Below, in pieces: positions 35,686 to 47,828 of a stretch of 64,000 bases of DNA. Below the pieces are notes generated by a model that was not told the origin of the DNA, made no database searches, and saw nothing but the letters and a program-made list of their open reading frames with translations. Every line of letters begins with the position of its first letter. Position 1 is the first letter of the stretch. A program made the translations under genes and the position numbers. Location of the stretch: assembly GCA_010405405.1 (NCBI GenBank), contig MU004243.1, positions 491,340 to 555,339 of the forward strand, in the 5' to 3' direction. The DNA is from Microthyrium microscopicum. Taxonomy: Eukaryota; Ascomycota; Dothideomycetes; Microthyriales; Microthyriaceae.

Positions 35686-36534
35686 ATGGTGGCTTACAAG
35701 AAAACCGTCTTGATAACTGGCTGCTCTGATGGAGGTCTTGGAGCAGGACTTGCAATCGCTTTCCACAAAGCTGGTCTACATGTCTACGCCACAGCTCGAA
35801 ATCCCAACAAAATGACAGAACTAGCAGCAATGGGCATTGAAACGCGAACGCTCGATGTGCTTAACGACGAATCCATCGCCGCATGCGTCAAAGACATTCC
35901 CAGTCTTGACATTCTTGTCAACAACGCCGGAGGAGGATACTTCATGCCTGCCTCAGATCTGTCCATCCCCGAAGCAAAGAAGTTGTTTGATCTCAACGTC
36001 TGGTCCTATCTGGCCGTCACTCAGGCCTTTCTACCTCTTCTCATCAAATCCAAGGGATTACTCGTCAACCAGACATCCATCTCATCAGTATCGACAGTCC
36101 CTTTCACTTCCGCTTACAGCGCTTCGAAAGCGGCAATGGCAACGTTCTCCGATGGACTACGGCTGGAATTGGCTCCTTTTGGAATAAGAGTTGTCGAGTT
36201 GAAGACCGGGGCTGTACAGTCAAACTTCATGCCTAATCTCCCCGAGGCATCGGTCAAGTTACCACAAGGATCGATATATGAGCCCGCTAGAGATAACGTC
36301 GAGACTATTATGAGTGGCCAGCAATTTTTGGAAGACGCAACGCCGCTGGATAAGTGGTCATCGCAAGTCGTGCATGAGCTGCTAAAGCCAACGCCGCCAA
36401 AGTCCGTGTGGAAAGGAAAGGATGCATGGCTCGTGTGGCTTGTAGGTTGTATTCCATTCGGCCCAGCACTCGCGGAAGGGTTAGTGAAGAAAAGATTTGG
36501 AATGGATGTTATTGAACAAAAAGTACGGAAGTAG
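35686..36534 (+). CDS. ayr1: Short-chain dehydrogenase/reductase, AYR1-like 1-acyldihydroxyacetone-phosphate reductase
   Basis: A single exon of 282 residues. The Rossmann dinucleotide motif is TGCSDGGLG (about 11-19), followed by LDVLND, NNAGGG near 80, and the catalytic YSASK with Tyr144 and Lys148, preceded by a serine in NQTSISSVS. A C-terminal hydrophobic segment (AWLVWLVGCIPFGPALAE) could be a membrane contact. Yeast Ayr1 reduces acyl-dihydroxyacetone phosphate with NADPH during phosphatidic acid synthesis on lipid droplets and ER. The substrate is inferred from overall resemblance only; a related SDR with another substrate cannot be excluded. Confidence 0.85.
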   Translation: MVAYKKTVLITGCSDGGLGAGLAIAFHKAGLHVYATARNPNKMTELAAMGIETRTLDVLNDESIAACVKDIPSLDILVNNAGGGYFMPASDLSIPEAKKLFDLNVWSYLAVTQAFLPLLIKSKGLLVNQTSISSVSTVPFTSAYSASKAAMATFSDGLRLELAPFGIRVVELKTGAVQSNFMPNLPEASVKLPQGSIYEPARDNVETIMSGQQFLEDATPLDKWSSQVVHELLKPTPPKSVWKGKDAWLVWLVGCIPFGPALAEGLVKKRFGMDVIEQKVRK

Positions 36535-36561
36535 GCAATGTTGGAACCAGTACCAGGAGAA

Positions 36562-36599
36562 GATGATTTTTAATTTTGTCGATGATTTTTAATTTTGTC
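36562..36599. repeat. Perfect tandem pair of a 19 bp unit
   Basis: The unit GATGATTTTTAATTTTGTC occurs twice head-to-tail just after the reductase stop codon, probably in the 3' UTR. Confidence 0.85.
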
Positions 36600-37670
36600 G
36601 CGGAGGTTGCGTAGCATGCTGTACTTTATGCCCTGTATTTTAATAGTTTTGGTGGCAGTCCGATCTAAATCTATGCAGCTCATTACGAATGAAGCGGTTC
36701 TTGAGGAAGTGGCATATGTTGTGAGGATGTCTCTACTGAAACCTTTCAGGTTTGACAGCGTCAAGTGTTTCTTGTGGGGTGTATGCATAAGAAGTACTAT
36801 ACCTCATTATGACCAAAACATGTCGTACTCTATCGTACCAGAATTATACTCTTAGTAGGCAGTATTCCGAGTTCCCACTTACGAAGCCTGTAAATTTTCA
36901 AAGCTATTATCTTAAATAAAGATTCTGCTGAATAAAATGAGCTGTCACTCGGGTAGTGCAACAAGGACGTGACACAAGGTCGAGGCGTCCATCTTGTGCT
37001 CATGTCGTTGACAGATTTTTCTGAAGTCCATCCTGTGGTGGGAGCACCTGGATGGACTCTAAACCGTCCCTTGTAGCGACTTCTCCGAAAATTTGCATTC
37101 CTAAGGGAAATGAAAAAGCCTAAGTTTTGATGCAATATGGTTCAACATTGAAAGGCGCGATGATACTGCGCACACCATTGAGGACACGAGCAGTTTAAAA
37201 AAGAGGGCTAATCCATCATAGAGGTTGCTAGAAGATCCAGGACATGCTGATACATGATCATGAGGGTTGAGCCAAGGCAGCCGACGGCATATTCAATGCT
37301 GATGATTGAAGGCTTCGGCGGACCTGCTAGAAACCTAAAGAAGGCGGAAGAAAGACAATACACAGTCGTTGTGTCATTAAATCAGGCAGACGGCATTCGT
37401 TGACTTGATAGACGTATATTAGAACAGTGGAGAGAGTTGATGGTGATGTGTCGGGTCAGATGAGGTTGGAAACAGGCACCACAAGATCGATGAGAGCCAT
37501 AGCGTCGTGACATGTCGCAGCTCCACCAAACCTCCAAACCACCCCATTCCAAAACCTCTCCCTCAACATCTCCACCGAAGCCACTGTTCCAGATTCTTCC
37601 CCTCCTGCGCCTCATCGCATCCGTCCTATTTGGGCCATAACATCAACACTGCTCACTCTCCGATACAACC

Positions 37671-37694
37671 ATGCAGCCTGCCGTGGCCCCTTGA
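37671..37694 (+). promoter_or_regulatory. Upstream ORF of 7 codons in the kinase leader
   Basis: ATG at 37671 opens seven codons and stops at TGA 37692-37694, about 150 bp before the main kinase start. Whether it lies in the mature transcript depends on the transcription start and any leader intron. Confidence 0.4.
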
Positions 37695-37791
37695 CCGCCC
37701 ACTTCTGCCTTCGTCGGGTCCTATTCAACCTCCACCCCCAGGGGTTTCAATACCTGATATACAATTAAATACTACTTCCTTCACGTCCCAT

Positions 37792-37836
37792 ATGCGCATT
37801 CTCGATATAACGTCCGGTCGTCCTGTTCTCCGATAA
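37792..37836 (+). promoter_or_regulatory. Upstream ORF of 14 codons ending just before the kinase start
   Basis: ATG at 37792 opens 14 codons and ends with TAA at 37834-37836, five bases before the main ATG at 37842. This is close enough that a ribosome that finishes it would pass the main start with little room to reinitiate. Confidence 0.45.
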
Positions 37837-37841
37837 TTACA

Positions 37842-40800
37842 ATGGCCTCTACTCCCTTCTCTCGCTCTTCGGCGATCCCACATGCAGCAGCTGCCTACCA
37901 ACCAGCCGCAGGTTCCCTCGGAGTTACTGCCCACCCAGGCACCTTTGTTTCTGGCACAAAGGTGCAAGTTGGACAACATCGAGTCGTAATTGATCGATAT
38001 CTATCAGAAGGTGGATTCGCTCACGTTTACGTTGTCCGGGTGCCACGGGACAACAGTAAACATGAACTGGCTGTGCTGAAACGAGTTGCTGTACCTGATA
38101 AGGATGCTCTCGCCAATATGCGGACCGAAGTCGAGACGATGAAGAAACTCAAGGGTCATCGGAAAATAGTCACTTATATTGACTCTCACGCGAGTCAGCT
38201 CAAGGGCGGAGGATACGAAGTCTTTCTTCTCATGGAATTCTGCTCCGGTGGGGGCTTGATAGATTTCATGAATACACGGCTACAACACCGATTGACAGAG
38301 CCTGAGATTCTACACATATTTTCAGATGTCGCAGAAGGCACGGCCTGTATGCACTACCTGAAGCCTCCTCTATTGCATCGCGATCTGAAGGTTGAGAATG
38401 TGTTGATATCAGGATCAAACTCTTCGAAAATATACAAGCTTTGCGATTTTGGATCATCAGCATTGCCCACACCTGCAGCTAAAAATGCATCGGAAGGACG
38501 GTTGATTGAAGACGACATTCAACGGCACACGACCATGCAGTACCGAAGTCCGGAAATGGTCGATGTCTATCGCAAGCAACCGATTGATGAAAAGGCTGAT
38601 ATCTGGGCCCTCGGAGTGCTTTTGTATAAGCTCTGCTACTATACAACGCCATTCGAAGAACAAGGGACTGCTGCCATATTGAACGCAAGCTACAAATTTC
38701 CGCCCTATCCCGCGTTTTCGACAAAATTAAAACAGTTGATCTGTGAGCTCACTCTTGTCGTCTTTTCTACTTAAGACTAACCCGTATCTAGCGTGGATGC
38801 TGAAAGAAGATCCCAAACAGCGACCAAACATCTATCAAGTGGTGAAAGAATCATGCGCCATGAGAGGAATCGAGTGCCCAATCAAGGATGTGTGTTGGCC
38901 ATCCCCTTGAATGTACAAAATACTAATCGTGCTAGATTTATACCGGCAGAACTCAATCAGAGAGTAGAAAATACGACCAACTACCACAGCCCCCATCGGA
39001 CATGTCTCCTCCGCCTGTAGTAGGCCTTCAAAAGGTCGCACCGGTGCAGGTTCAGCAGCCATCTGTTCCAGACATCACTCCAATGCGGAGAGGTCGCCCG
39101 AAGGTATCTAGCCACACCGAACAGCAAGCTCAGGCTATCAAGTCGTCATCAAATGACCCTTTTGCTGCTCTCGATTCCAAGAATTACGATGTTCGATCGG
39201 CCGCTGTCGACGAATTGGCTTCCAAATTCCCTTCCTTGGATGAGTTTTCCATCCTGCACGAAAAAGGAAGTGACTTCAAGTTTACATCAACAGGCCCTGG
39301 TGCAGCTCCAACCCAGGCAAACAATGCAAACCTACATAAGAGAGTCACGGAGGCACTTGCCGATCAAGCTTTTGCAATGCCCACGACTACTAAGACAGGC
39401 CCCGCGGCCGCAAGGACCCAGTCGCCTGCGGCAATGAGTCAACGGATAGACAGAATTACACAACAGCCCGCAAGTAGATCTCAGCCCACGCTTCAAGAAC
39501 CGGTACCTTCAAAGAGTTCGATGGTTTCTGTTGGAACTATGACCACCCCAGGAGCATCACCAAAGCTTAAAGCAGCAGAGCCTCATCGACCTATTTGGCG
39601 AGTCCCACTACATAAACCAACCTCGAGAGAATTGACCCCATCCAAATCTCTACCAAACTCGATTCCTTCAGACCTCGAATTACCTCCGAGGCCGGAAACC
39701 AAACCGTCAAAGCCAACACTTCTGGAAAGAGCTCGAACCAAATCACAGACCGCACTCTCCATTCCTAAATCTTCATCCTCATCGCGCCCATCCCTTGAGG
39801 GCCAGAGACCTTCAATGGATTACCTGGATTCGAGTGATAGATCGAGGTCAGCCAATGCTAGGCCTCGTCCAGCAAGTGTGTATATGGAATCAAACCTTGA
39901 TTACTTGAAAGATCGAGAAAGCTCGAGAACACGCACTACATCCATTCCTTCCTCGAAGGCTGACACTCCAAAACAAGTGGCCTCCGCAGTAGATTCCTCG
40001 GACGACGATGAAGGACCAGACGAGCATATCGCCTCTGATGTAGACTTTTTACGTTCCATTGAATCTACAGATGATTCTTCGAAGAAAAAGTCTCGGAGAA
40101 GCAGCAGCGGTGGAAAATCGAAACGAAGCAGTATACCATCAATTTCGCTTTCAGGCACCAAGAACATTCTCGCAGGAAGATTTGGCGATGCATTCCGAAG
40201 ATTTGAAGGTGGTAACTCATCAGATGCCCACACTAATGAGCAGGATGCCCTGCAACCAAATGCTCCATTATCTCCCATAATTGGCTCCGAAAAAACTGGT
40301 ACAAGCGGCCGCAGTGACGACGAAGTCCTAGAGGATTCCGAAGCGCTATCTCCTGAAGTACGTCGCGAAATCGAACGCAGACGATTGAGCCAAGAAGAAA
40401 AGCGCGTGGCGGCGGCTGCCGCAGAATACAAGCAACGTCTCCAGCAAGGTAATAAACCAGCTCCAGGACCAAGCAAAGCATCCTCCATTCAAAGCCGCGT
40501 CAAAAACCTCCTCAGCGACACCAAAACTACCCCCGCCACACGCACTGCTGAAGGCTACGGCAAATACACCAACATCAGCAAACCACCAGCAGACCAACCA
40601 AAAATCTCGCGAAAACCTATTGGCTCATCTGATCGCACCACGTTTGACCGAGCAGGCTTTGGCTCCATCGACGCAGTTCAGCAACGTCCACTATCCTCTC
40701 CGCGAACCGCGTACCAACCTTCCGTCACACCCGCAGCGCAACTCGCGAATCGTACTGGGCCACGGGTAGCACCCAAACCCGTCGCACTACGGACAGGCGG

Positions 40801-40954
40801 CCAGTTACCTGAGCGGACGACAACTCCGAATTCAAGACAGGCGGAGGATGAGGACTGGGAAACGAATTTTACAAAGAAATATCCTAGTTTGTCGGGCATT
40901 GAGATGGTGGAGACGGAAATTGGGCCTAGGATAGGTGGACATGGGCGCGATTGA
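37842..40954 (+). CDS. Serine/threonine kinase of the Ark1/Prk1 (NAK) family
   Basis: Exons 37842-38742, 38792-38889 and 38936-40954, with introns of 49 and 46 bp, give 1005 residues in frame. Residues about 45-330 form a full kinase domain: glycine loop LSEGGFAHVY, catalytic Lys80, HRDLKVEN with Asp181, DFG with Asp202, the activation-segment end TTMQYRSPEMVD, and the last helix WMLKEDPKQRP. The YRSPE form and overall motif set are those of the NAK family (yeast Ark1, Prk1, Akl1). Residues 335-1005 are Ser/Pro-rich and disordered, with acidic patches and a conserved-looking end (DEDWETNFTKKYPSL). Family members phosphorylate endocytic coat proteins at actin patches. Splicing rebuilds the kinase end, which supports the model. 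Confidence 0.93.
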
Positions 40955-43865
40955 TTGAAGTATGTTGTTGGGTAAAGAATTCATGAATGGAGTGTAGTTA
41001 GGAAGTCGGAGTGATCATCTCTGGATGAACATGTTAGAGCTAGACTTGGATTTTCTGGAGAAGATCTTCCAAGCGCTTGAAATACAGTATAGCTTCCAGA
41101 ACAAGCGGAACGATTCCTGTTGTTGTTTTGATATGCACTTGCTCATGTGATTGTAATTACCTGCCTTGTTCGTTTACCCGTTTCAAGTCCCTCGTGGATT
41201 TGTTTTGTTGGCTGTTCGAAACATATCAACCACACCTTCGCGGATGTCCAAAGTGTTGATGTTCGCCATGTATGGAAGTGGTGGTCTGCTGTAGTTGGAT
41301 ATAACCCCTGGAATCAACATCGAAATTTCCTGATACCTAGAGAAGACCCTGGTTCTTGGACATGGCTAGGCGCGCGCTGGTATGATATAGAACCAGCCCT
41401 ATGTCTATCAGTTCTCACTGCTGCTACTTCCATAAGAGAGATCTGGACATCAGTAATACGGGAGATCTACTGGAATGTCGATCACTGAATACTGCTGCCT
41501 ACAAGGCGATGAAGCAGAGAGGTAGAAGAGGGTCATATTAAACCCAGATCCTCGGGTTGAAAGTCAATGAGGATGTCAAGATAAAAAATATGCCCTGTCT
41601 CTAGTTGATATGCGAGATTGTTAAGGAGGCTCTGCTTGCTATACAAAGGGCTGGACGAGTAAATGAAGTGGGGTTGAATATTCGTTTGGACGGAGTATTG
41701 AAGATCTTTGTGAAGTTGAGATTCACTTCCTTGTAGACATATTGTATATCCTAGAAGTACTCAAACATTCAATGCAGCAGTTTGAATATCATGGATGTAA
41801 ATAGACTGCCAGACTATATGCTCTTTCAGTAGAATCAGGACGCGATAAATTAGCACGCTCAAATGACCAGCCGATATAGGTACTATCAAAGCAGGCAAAA
41901 ATAGCTTGATATGAATACGGGCATATATCATATAGGGGTTCAGTATGAACAATGAGGCTCCTTTAAATAGACTTCACTAACCACAAGCATCCACTTTAAC
42001 GATGGTAGTGGATATCAAAGCAACAGCCAAGCCATCGGTACGCTACGCAGAACAGTTTTCGAACATTGACATCACTTCTTCAACAACGCAAAAAATGAAA
42101 TTATGGAGGAGGTACAAAGGAGTGAATGATGAAGTCATACTTCAGCTGATTTGGGCGACGTCTTGAAACACAGGTCCGAGCGAGTTAGTATTCCTGAGGA
42201 GCAAGCGGAGAAAGGCGTTCGCGCAAAGAGCAAGGCAAGAGTGAAGATCGCAATATGTTTCAGCCCCTAAGTGAACCGTTGGAAAAGGTGTTGGTGGCAC
42301 AGAAAATGTGGTTGAGGAAAATGGGTTTGGCCGACTGCCGAATATAGCGAGAGATCGACAATGGCTTGATTTGCAATAGGGGTGTGCCTTTTAAGCCCCT
42401 GACAGCGAAACGTTTTGATAGTGAGGGGGAGATTTCTGTTCGTTTGACACTGCTTTTATCTCATTGTCCACTGAGAGGTTGGTAGCATGGCATGTATCCA
42501 GACTGGGAAGTTGTGATGTAGATTTATCTGTTGGTGCAGTATTTGGAACCCGAGTCTGCCGATGTTTGCGTGGCTCGGAGCTAAGTTGGACCCTTAAAAG
42601 ACGACGGCGCTATTTTGGAGCAGGCACTACGGTAACTAAATTATGCACATGTGGCTACCGGTACAGGTAAGAGGGGAAATTTGACAGATAGAGTGGAGTA
42701 TCTACGTTCTAACTGCGCGTCGCGGGCGCCCGACTGGCGACTACTTATGACGATATAATCCGTCAGAGTTTCTAGCGTGTCGATGATGTTCAGTTCCACT
42801 ACAAAATACATCTACCTTACTTTTGCTCCCTCTGTTGCTGATGGGGCACGCAATACAATGGGCTACACCGTCTTACCAAGAATCCCTGGCTAGCCTTAAG
42901 TTATAGATGAGTTGTTGGCAGTTTGATAGCGAGATGGGTCGATTTGCAGGCTGCAGTGTCTGGTTCAAGCATAGACTGAGACCTTAATCAGGTTAAGGTT
43001 GGTGAGAAAAGCTGATTAGATAGGATGAAAGTTGCAAAGACCCATGCTGTATGGGCCCGTGGAAAGGATCGACAGCAACGTGATCATATGCTTTGTAGCT
43101 GGCTGCTGGTGTGGTAGGTTGGGGATGGATATCAAATCAGATTTGGCCTGTGATGTATGTTACGAGCTCCAGAGGTCGCGAGGATTGCTTGAGCAGTTGA
43201 AAGAGTATACTGGAGATTATCTTGTAGTATATGAACAACGCTCTCATCTTTATTGAGGAAAGATGTTCAATATCTTAGTTAACTTTCAAATTCATGGATA
43301 TTATACATTGTAGATGGTGGGAGGGGAGGTCTCAAGGATTGATGACAAGGAAAGAGCGACCAGACACGACAGGGATCTTCCATTGCTCCTGCACTTGTTG
43401 TCCACCCCTTCAGCAACCTCCACCAATCCGCCGCCTCGCTCGCTCCCAAGACTCCATAGCACTTGCCAAGCCCTCCAATGTCGCCGCCTCACACCTTCCA
43501 TACCTCCATTCGGCTCGTTGCTTCTCCCATTCATCCAACCCTCTAACCAAAAGGCACGTTTACCATACACTTGAATCCATTTTCCTCCTCTCCGCTAGCA
43601 TTCAAACATCTATCACTGCTACCGCTTCTCTACAACCTTTCATTCTCTTACTGTTCTTTCACTCCTCTCCATCACCCTCCCTGTTTACATCCTGTCCTGT
43701 CCGCCTGTGTGCTCGCGTTAAACACGACCAATATCTACCATCGCCTCATCCCTATCTTCCTCCGCTGCAACGACTGCTCGCTCATCCCTCGATCGTTATT
43801 CGAATCCCCTCTCCATCACTCATGACGCTCAAAGGCATTTGATACTTGTGCCACGATCAGAGGCC
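40955..43865. other. Long intergenic region upstream of the histidine kinase
   Basis: This 2.9 kb stretch has only short frames without coding character. From about 43380 it becomes pyrimidine-rich, with runs of CCT and CTC, typical of a fungal leader just upstream of a highly regulated gene. I saw no repeat, tRNA or mobile element. It could hold a leader intron or a non-coding RNA, but nothing in the sequence shows one. Confidence 0.5.
43822..43842 (+). promoter_or_regulatory. Upstream ORF of 6 codons before the histidine kinase start
   Basis: ATG at 43822 reads MTLKGI and stops at TGA 43840-43842, ending 23 bases before the main ATG at 43866. It lies in the pyrimidine-rich leader and so is probably transcribed. 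Confidence 0.5.
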
Positions 43866-46800
43866 ATGACGCCCCTTTCTAGTGACACGGCCGATGCCGT
43901 TGCTGCTATCCTTTCCAACATTGCCAAAAACTACGACCCCCACAATGATGTCTCCTTTTCCGGCCAGGTTGTTGCTAATGGCAGCGCTCGCTCGAAAACC
44001 AGTCTGCCAGGCCCCAAATCTAAATCCAGTCTTGCCCTCGAAACCGAGATTAATGCTCTCGTTAACCGGGTACACTACCTCGAGGCGCGCGCTGCCAACA
44101 CGCCAAACTTTCCCATGACCCCTGGCGAGGCTGCACCCGCTCCAGCTTTTTCAAATGACGACGAGGACGAACCACCCAAAATCGTTACCAGCTCTGCAAG
44201 GGAACGATCCTCTTCTCTTACCCATCGAGAGAATGGCTTGACCTTTATAAATCATTGGCTTGCTTCCTCTGAGGATATACTCGATGGCACATCGCAGCCC
44301 ACTGCGCAGCTAACCGCTACTCAACTTGGATATATCCGAGAGCATCTTGGCAAGCAAGCTGATCAAATCAATAACCAACGTCATCAAATCGAGACACTCA
44401 GTGCTGCTGTTACGGAACAAAAGCGCGTGCAGAATACCGCTCTTGACCATGGCATCGAAGACATTGATGCTCTCAAGAGAGAGCTTCAGAAACACCAACA
44501 AGCCAATCTTGCTTTCCAAAAAGCACTACGAGAGATTGGAACCATCATCACTGCTGTCGCCAATGGTGATCTTGGAAAGAAAGTTCTCATCCACGCTAAG
44601 GAGCTCGACCCCGAAATCGCAACCTTCAAGAAAACAACCAATAAGATGATTGACCAACTTCAAGAGTTTGCATCGCAAGTGACACGTTTGGCACGCGAGG
44701 TCGGGACTGACGGAGTTCTTGGCGGGCAAGCTATCATTCCTGATGTTCGTGGTATCTGGGCTGAATTGACGAACAATGTCAATCTCATGGCTGACAATCT
44801 CACCAACCAAGTGCGAGAAATTGCAGAGGTTACTACAGCTGTCGCGCATGGTGATCTTAGAAAGACAATCAAGCGACCAGCCAAGGGTGAGATTCTTGAG
44901 CTTCAACAAACTATCAACACTATGGTGGAACAACTACGATCGTTCGCTACAGAAGTTACCCGCGTCGCCAAAGAAGTAGGAACCGAAGGCGTTCTTGGAG
45001 GTCAAGCTACCATTCCAGGAGTTCAAGGCATGTGGAACGACTTGACTATCAGTGTCAATGCTATGGCCATGAACCTTACCACACAAGTCCGAGATATCGC
45101 GGAGGTTACTACTGCAGTTGCCAAGGGAAATCTTGATCGAAAAGTCGAAGCCAATTGTCGAGGAGAGATTCTCGAGCTCAAAACTACCATCAACTCCATG
45201 GTAGACCAATTACGGCAATTCGCTCATGAGGTTACCAAAATTGCTCGAGAAGTAGGCACAGAAGGCAAGCTCGGAGGCCAAGCAACTGTTCATGGTGTTG
45301 AAGGCACCTGGGCTGACCTCACCGAATCTGTCAACTCCCTATCCATGAACTTGACGACTCAAGTGCGCGAGATCGCGGAAGTCACGACAGCAGTGGCGAA
45401 CGGCGATCTGACCAAGAAGGTACAGGCCAACGTTCAAGGCGAAATTCTCACTCTCAAGAATACCATCAATACCATGGTGGATCGATTGAATGCTTTTGCG
45501 TTTGAAGTGAGCAAAGTAGCTCGAGAAGTCGGAACTGAAGGAATATTGGGTGGACAAGCCGTAGTAGAAAAGGTCGATGGAAAATGGAAAGACCTTACTG
45601 GTGAGAAAAAATCTTGCCTCGCAATTTCTGACAACTAATACCCGATAGACAATGTCAATACTATGGCAAGGAACTTGACCACTCAAGTGCGCAGTATATC
45701 CAACGTCACACAAGCCATCGCTCAAGGAGACATGGGCCGACGAGTCGAGGTTCATGCCCAGGGAGAAATTGCTCTCTTGAAGGATACAATAAATGACATG
45801 GTTGCTCGTCTTGACGCTTGGTCACTTGCCGTTAAGCAGGTGGCGCGAGAAGTCGGTGTGGAGGGTATCATGGGCGGCCAAGCTAATATCGAAGGCATTG
45901 AAGGACGTTGGCGCGAAATCACCGTTTCCGTCAACACCATGGCCCAGAACCTTACATCTCAAGTTCGAGCATTTGGCGAAATTACGACTATGGCAATGGA
46001 GGGCAAGTTCATGCCAATCAATGTCGAAGCCTCTGGAGAAATGGGCGAACTGAAAGGCAAGATCAATAAGATGATATCAAATCTTCGCGACAGTATCGAA
46101 AAGAACACCGTAGCCAGAGAAGCCGCAGAACTGGCGAGTCGCACCAAGTCTGAATTTCTCGCGAACATGAGTCACGAGATCAGAACTCCCATGAATGGTA
46201 TCATAGGCATGACCGCCTTGTCTCTCGATACCGAGCTATCAGCATACCAACGAGAGATGATGACAATTGTTCATAATTTGGCCAATCAACTTTTGACCAT
46301 CATTGACGACATCCTGGACATATCGAAGATCGAAGCTAGACGTATGACGATGGAACAGATCCCGTTCTCTCTCCGGGGAACAGTCTTCAATGCCTTGAAA
46401 AGTCTGACTACACGAGCCAACGATAGATCGTTAAACCTTGTGTATCAGGTGAATGAGAATGTTCCAGACTGGGTTGTTGGAGACTCTTTCCGACTACGCC
46501 AAATTATACTCAATCTCGTCGGCAACGCTATCAAATTCACCGAACATGGCGAAGTTAAAGTCAACATCGCTGAGATTGTAGACGTAGGCTGTGATCCAGG
46601 CGAACACATGATTAAGTTTGCAGTCATCGATACTGGGATTGGCATTCACAAGGACAAGCTTGATCTTATCTTCGATACTTTCCAACAAGCTGATGGATCC
46701 ACCACACGACGATTCGGCGGTACTGGACTCGGTCTTTCTATTTCACGACGCCTGGTCACTCTGATGGGCGGCCACATGTGGGTTGAATCAGAACATGGCC

Positions 46801-47828
46801 ATGGAAGTACATTCTTTTTTACTTGCAAAGTCCGTCAAGGCGACCCCGGTGTCAACGGCATTGCTATTCAACTCGCCCCATACAAGAAACGACCCGTACT
46901 TTTCATTGATCGAGGACGAACAGGCTGCGGAGAGGTCATTGAGAAGCATCTCTCCGCACTGGAGTTCATCCCTCATATCATCAAACCAACAGAAGCAATA
47001 CCTATCCCGGATGCAAACTCCTCCATAACATACGACTGTATCATTGTCGACTGTAATGAAACTGCCCAACGACTTCGTGACTTTGAGAAGTTCAAGTACA
47101 TTCCGCTAGTCATGTTGTCCCCTGCCATATCAGTCAGTTTCCGATCAGCTCTCGAGGACGGAATATCGAGCTACATGTCTACTCCATGTCTAGCAATTGA
47201 TCTAGGCAATGCTTTGATTCCCGCGCTTGAAGGCAGATCTGCTCCTCCGGTCTCGAACAACTCAAAATCTTTCGATATCCTCCTTGCAGAAGACAATGCG
47301 GTCAACCAGAAGCTGGCTGTCCGTATACTAGAGAAATATCACCACAAAGTCACTGTTGCAAACAACGGTCTGGAGGCTTTTGAACATATCAAGAAGCGAC
47401 GCTTTGATGCTATCCTCATGGACGTTCAGATGCCCATCATGGGAGGCTTCGAAGCCACGGCCAAGATCCGCGAATGGGAACTAGAAAACGGCCTCTCGAG
47501 ATCTCCAATCATTGCCCTCACAGCTCACGCAATGGTGGGAGATAAAGAAAAATGCATCGAAGCCAATATGGATGAATATTTGTCCAAACCACTCAAGCAA
47601 AACCAACTCATACAAACCATCCTCAAGTGCGCCACACTAGGAGGTGCGCTCCAACAAGCGCACGAATCTCCTCTGGACTCTGGGTTGCAAAAGCACCCAA
47701 CGCACCCTTCGAGGCCTTCACTGGAAATCCGTGCTTACACTCAACAAGCAGCAGAGAGCCCGGCAATAATTTCCGATGCTACGGAAAATCCAATGGAAAA
47801 GGTTAGGAATCACAGCTCATATATGTAA
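43866..47828 (+). CDS. nik1: Group III hybrid histidine kinase (Nik1/Os-1/BOS1 type)
   Basis: Exons 43866-45600 and 45649-47828, across a 48 bp intron, give 1304 residues, the usual size. No membrane segment is visible, so it should be cytosolic. A long run of HAMP-type repeats, about 92 residues apart, starts near residue 226: each carries EVTTAVAxGDLxKK and REVGTEGxLGGQA, and six copies are seen to about residue 700. HisKA follows with the phospho-acceptor His754 ([11 protein letters not shown]), then HATPase with [19 protein letters not shown] and [11 protein letters not shown], and a receiver domain with Asp1170 (ILMDVQMP). It senses osmotic and wall stress and feeds the HOG MAP-kinase route. 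It is the known target of dicarboximide and phenylpyrrole fungicides. Confidence 0.96.

Larger units (their letters stand above)
36535..37841. other. Intergenic, promoter and CT-rich leader of the NAK-family kinase gene
   Basis: This 1.3 kb stretch holds a 19 bp tandem pair at 36562-36599, an AT-rich part, and a pyrimidine-rich leader from about 37500 with two upstream ORFs described separately. No gene was seen. Confidence 0.5.

Noticed and set aside
44542-46000. Direct repeats at about 276 bp spacing
   Set aside because: These are the coding HAMP repeats of the histidine kinase, not a mobile or CRISPR array.
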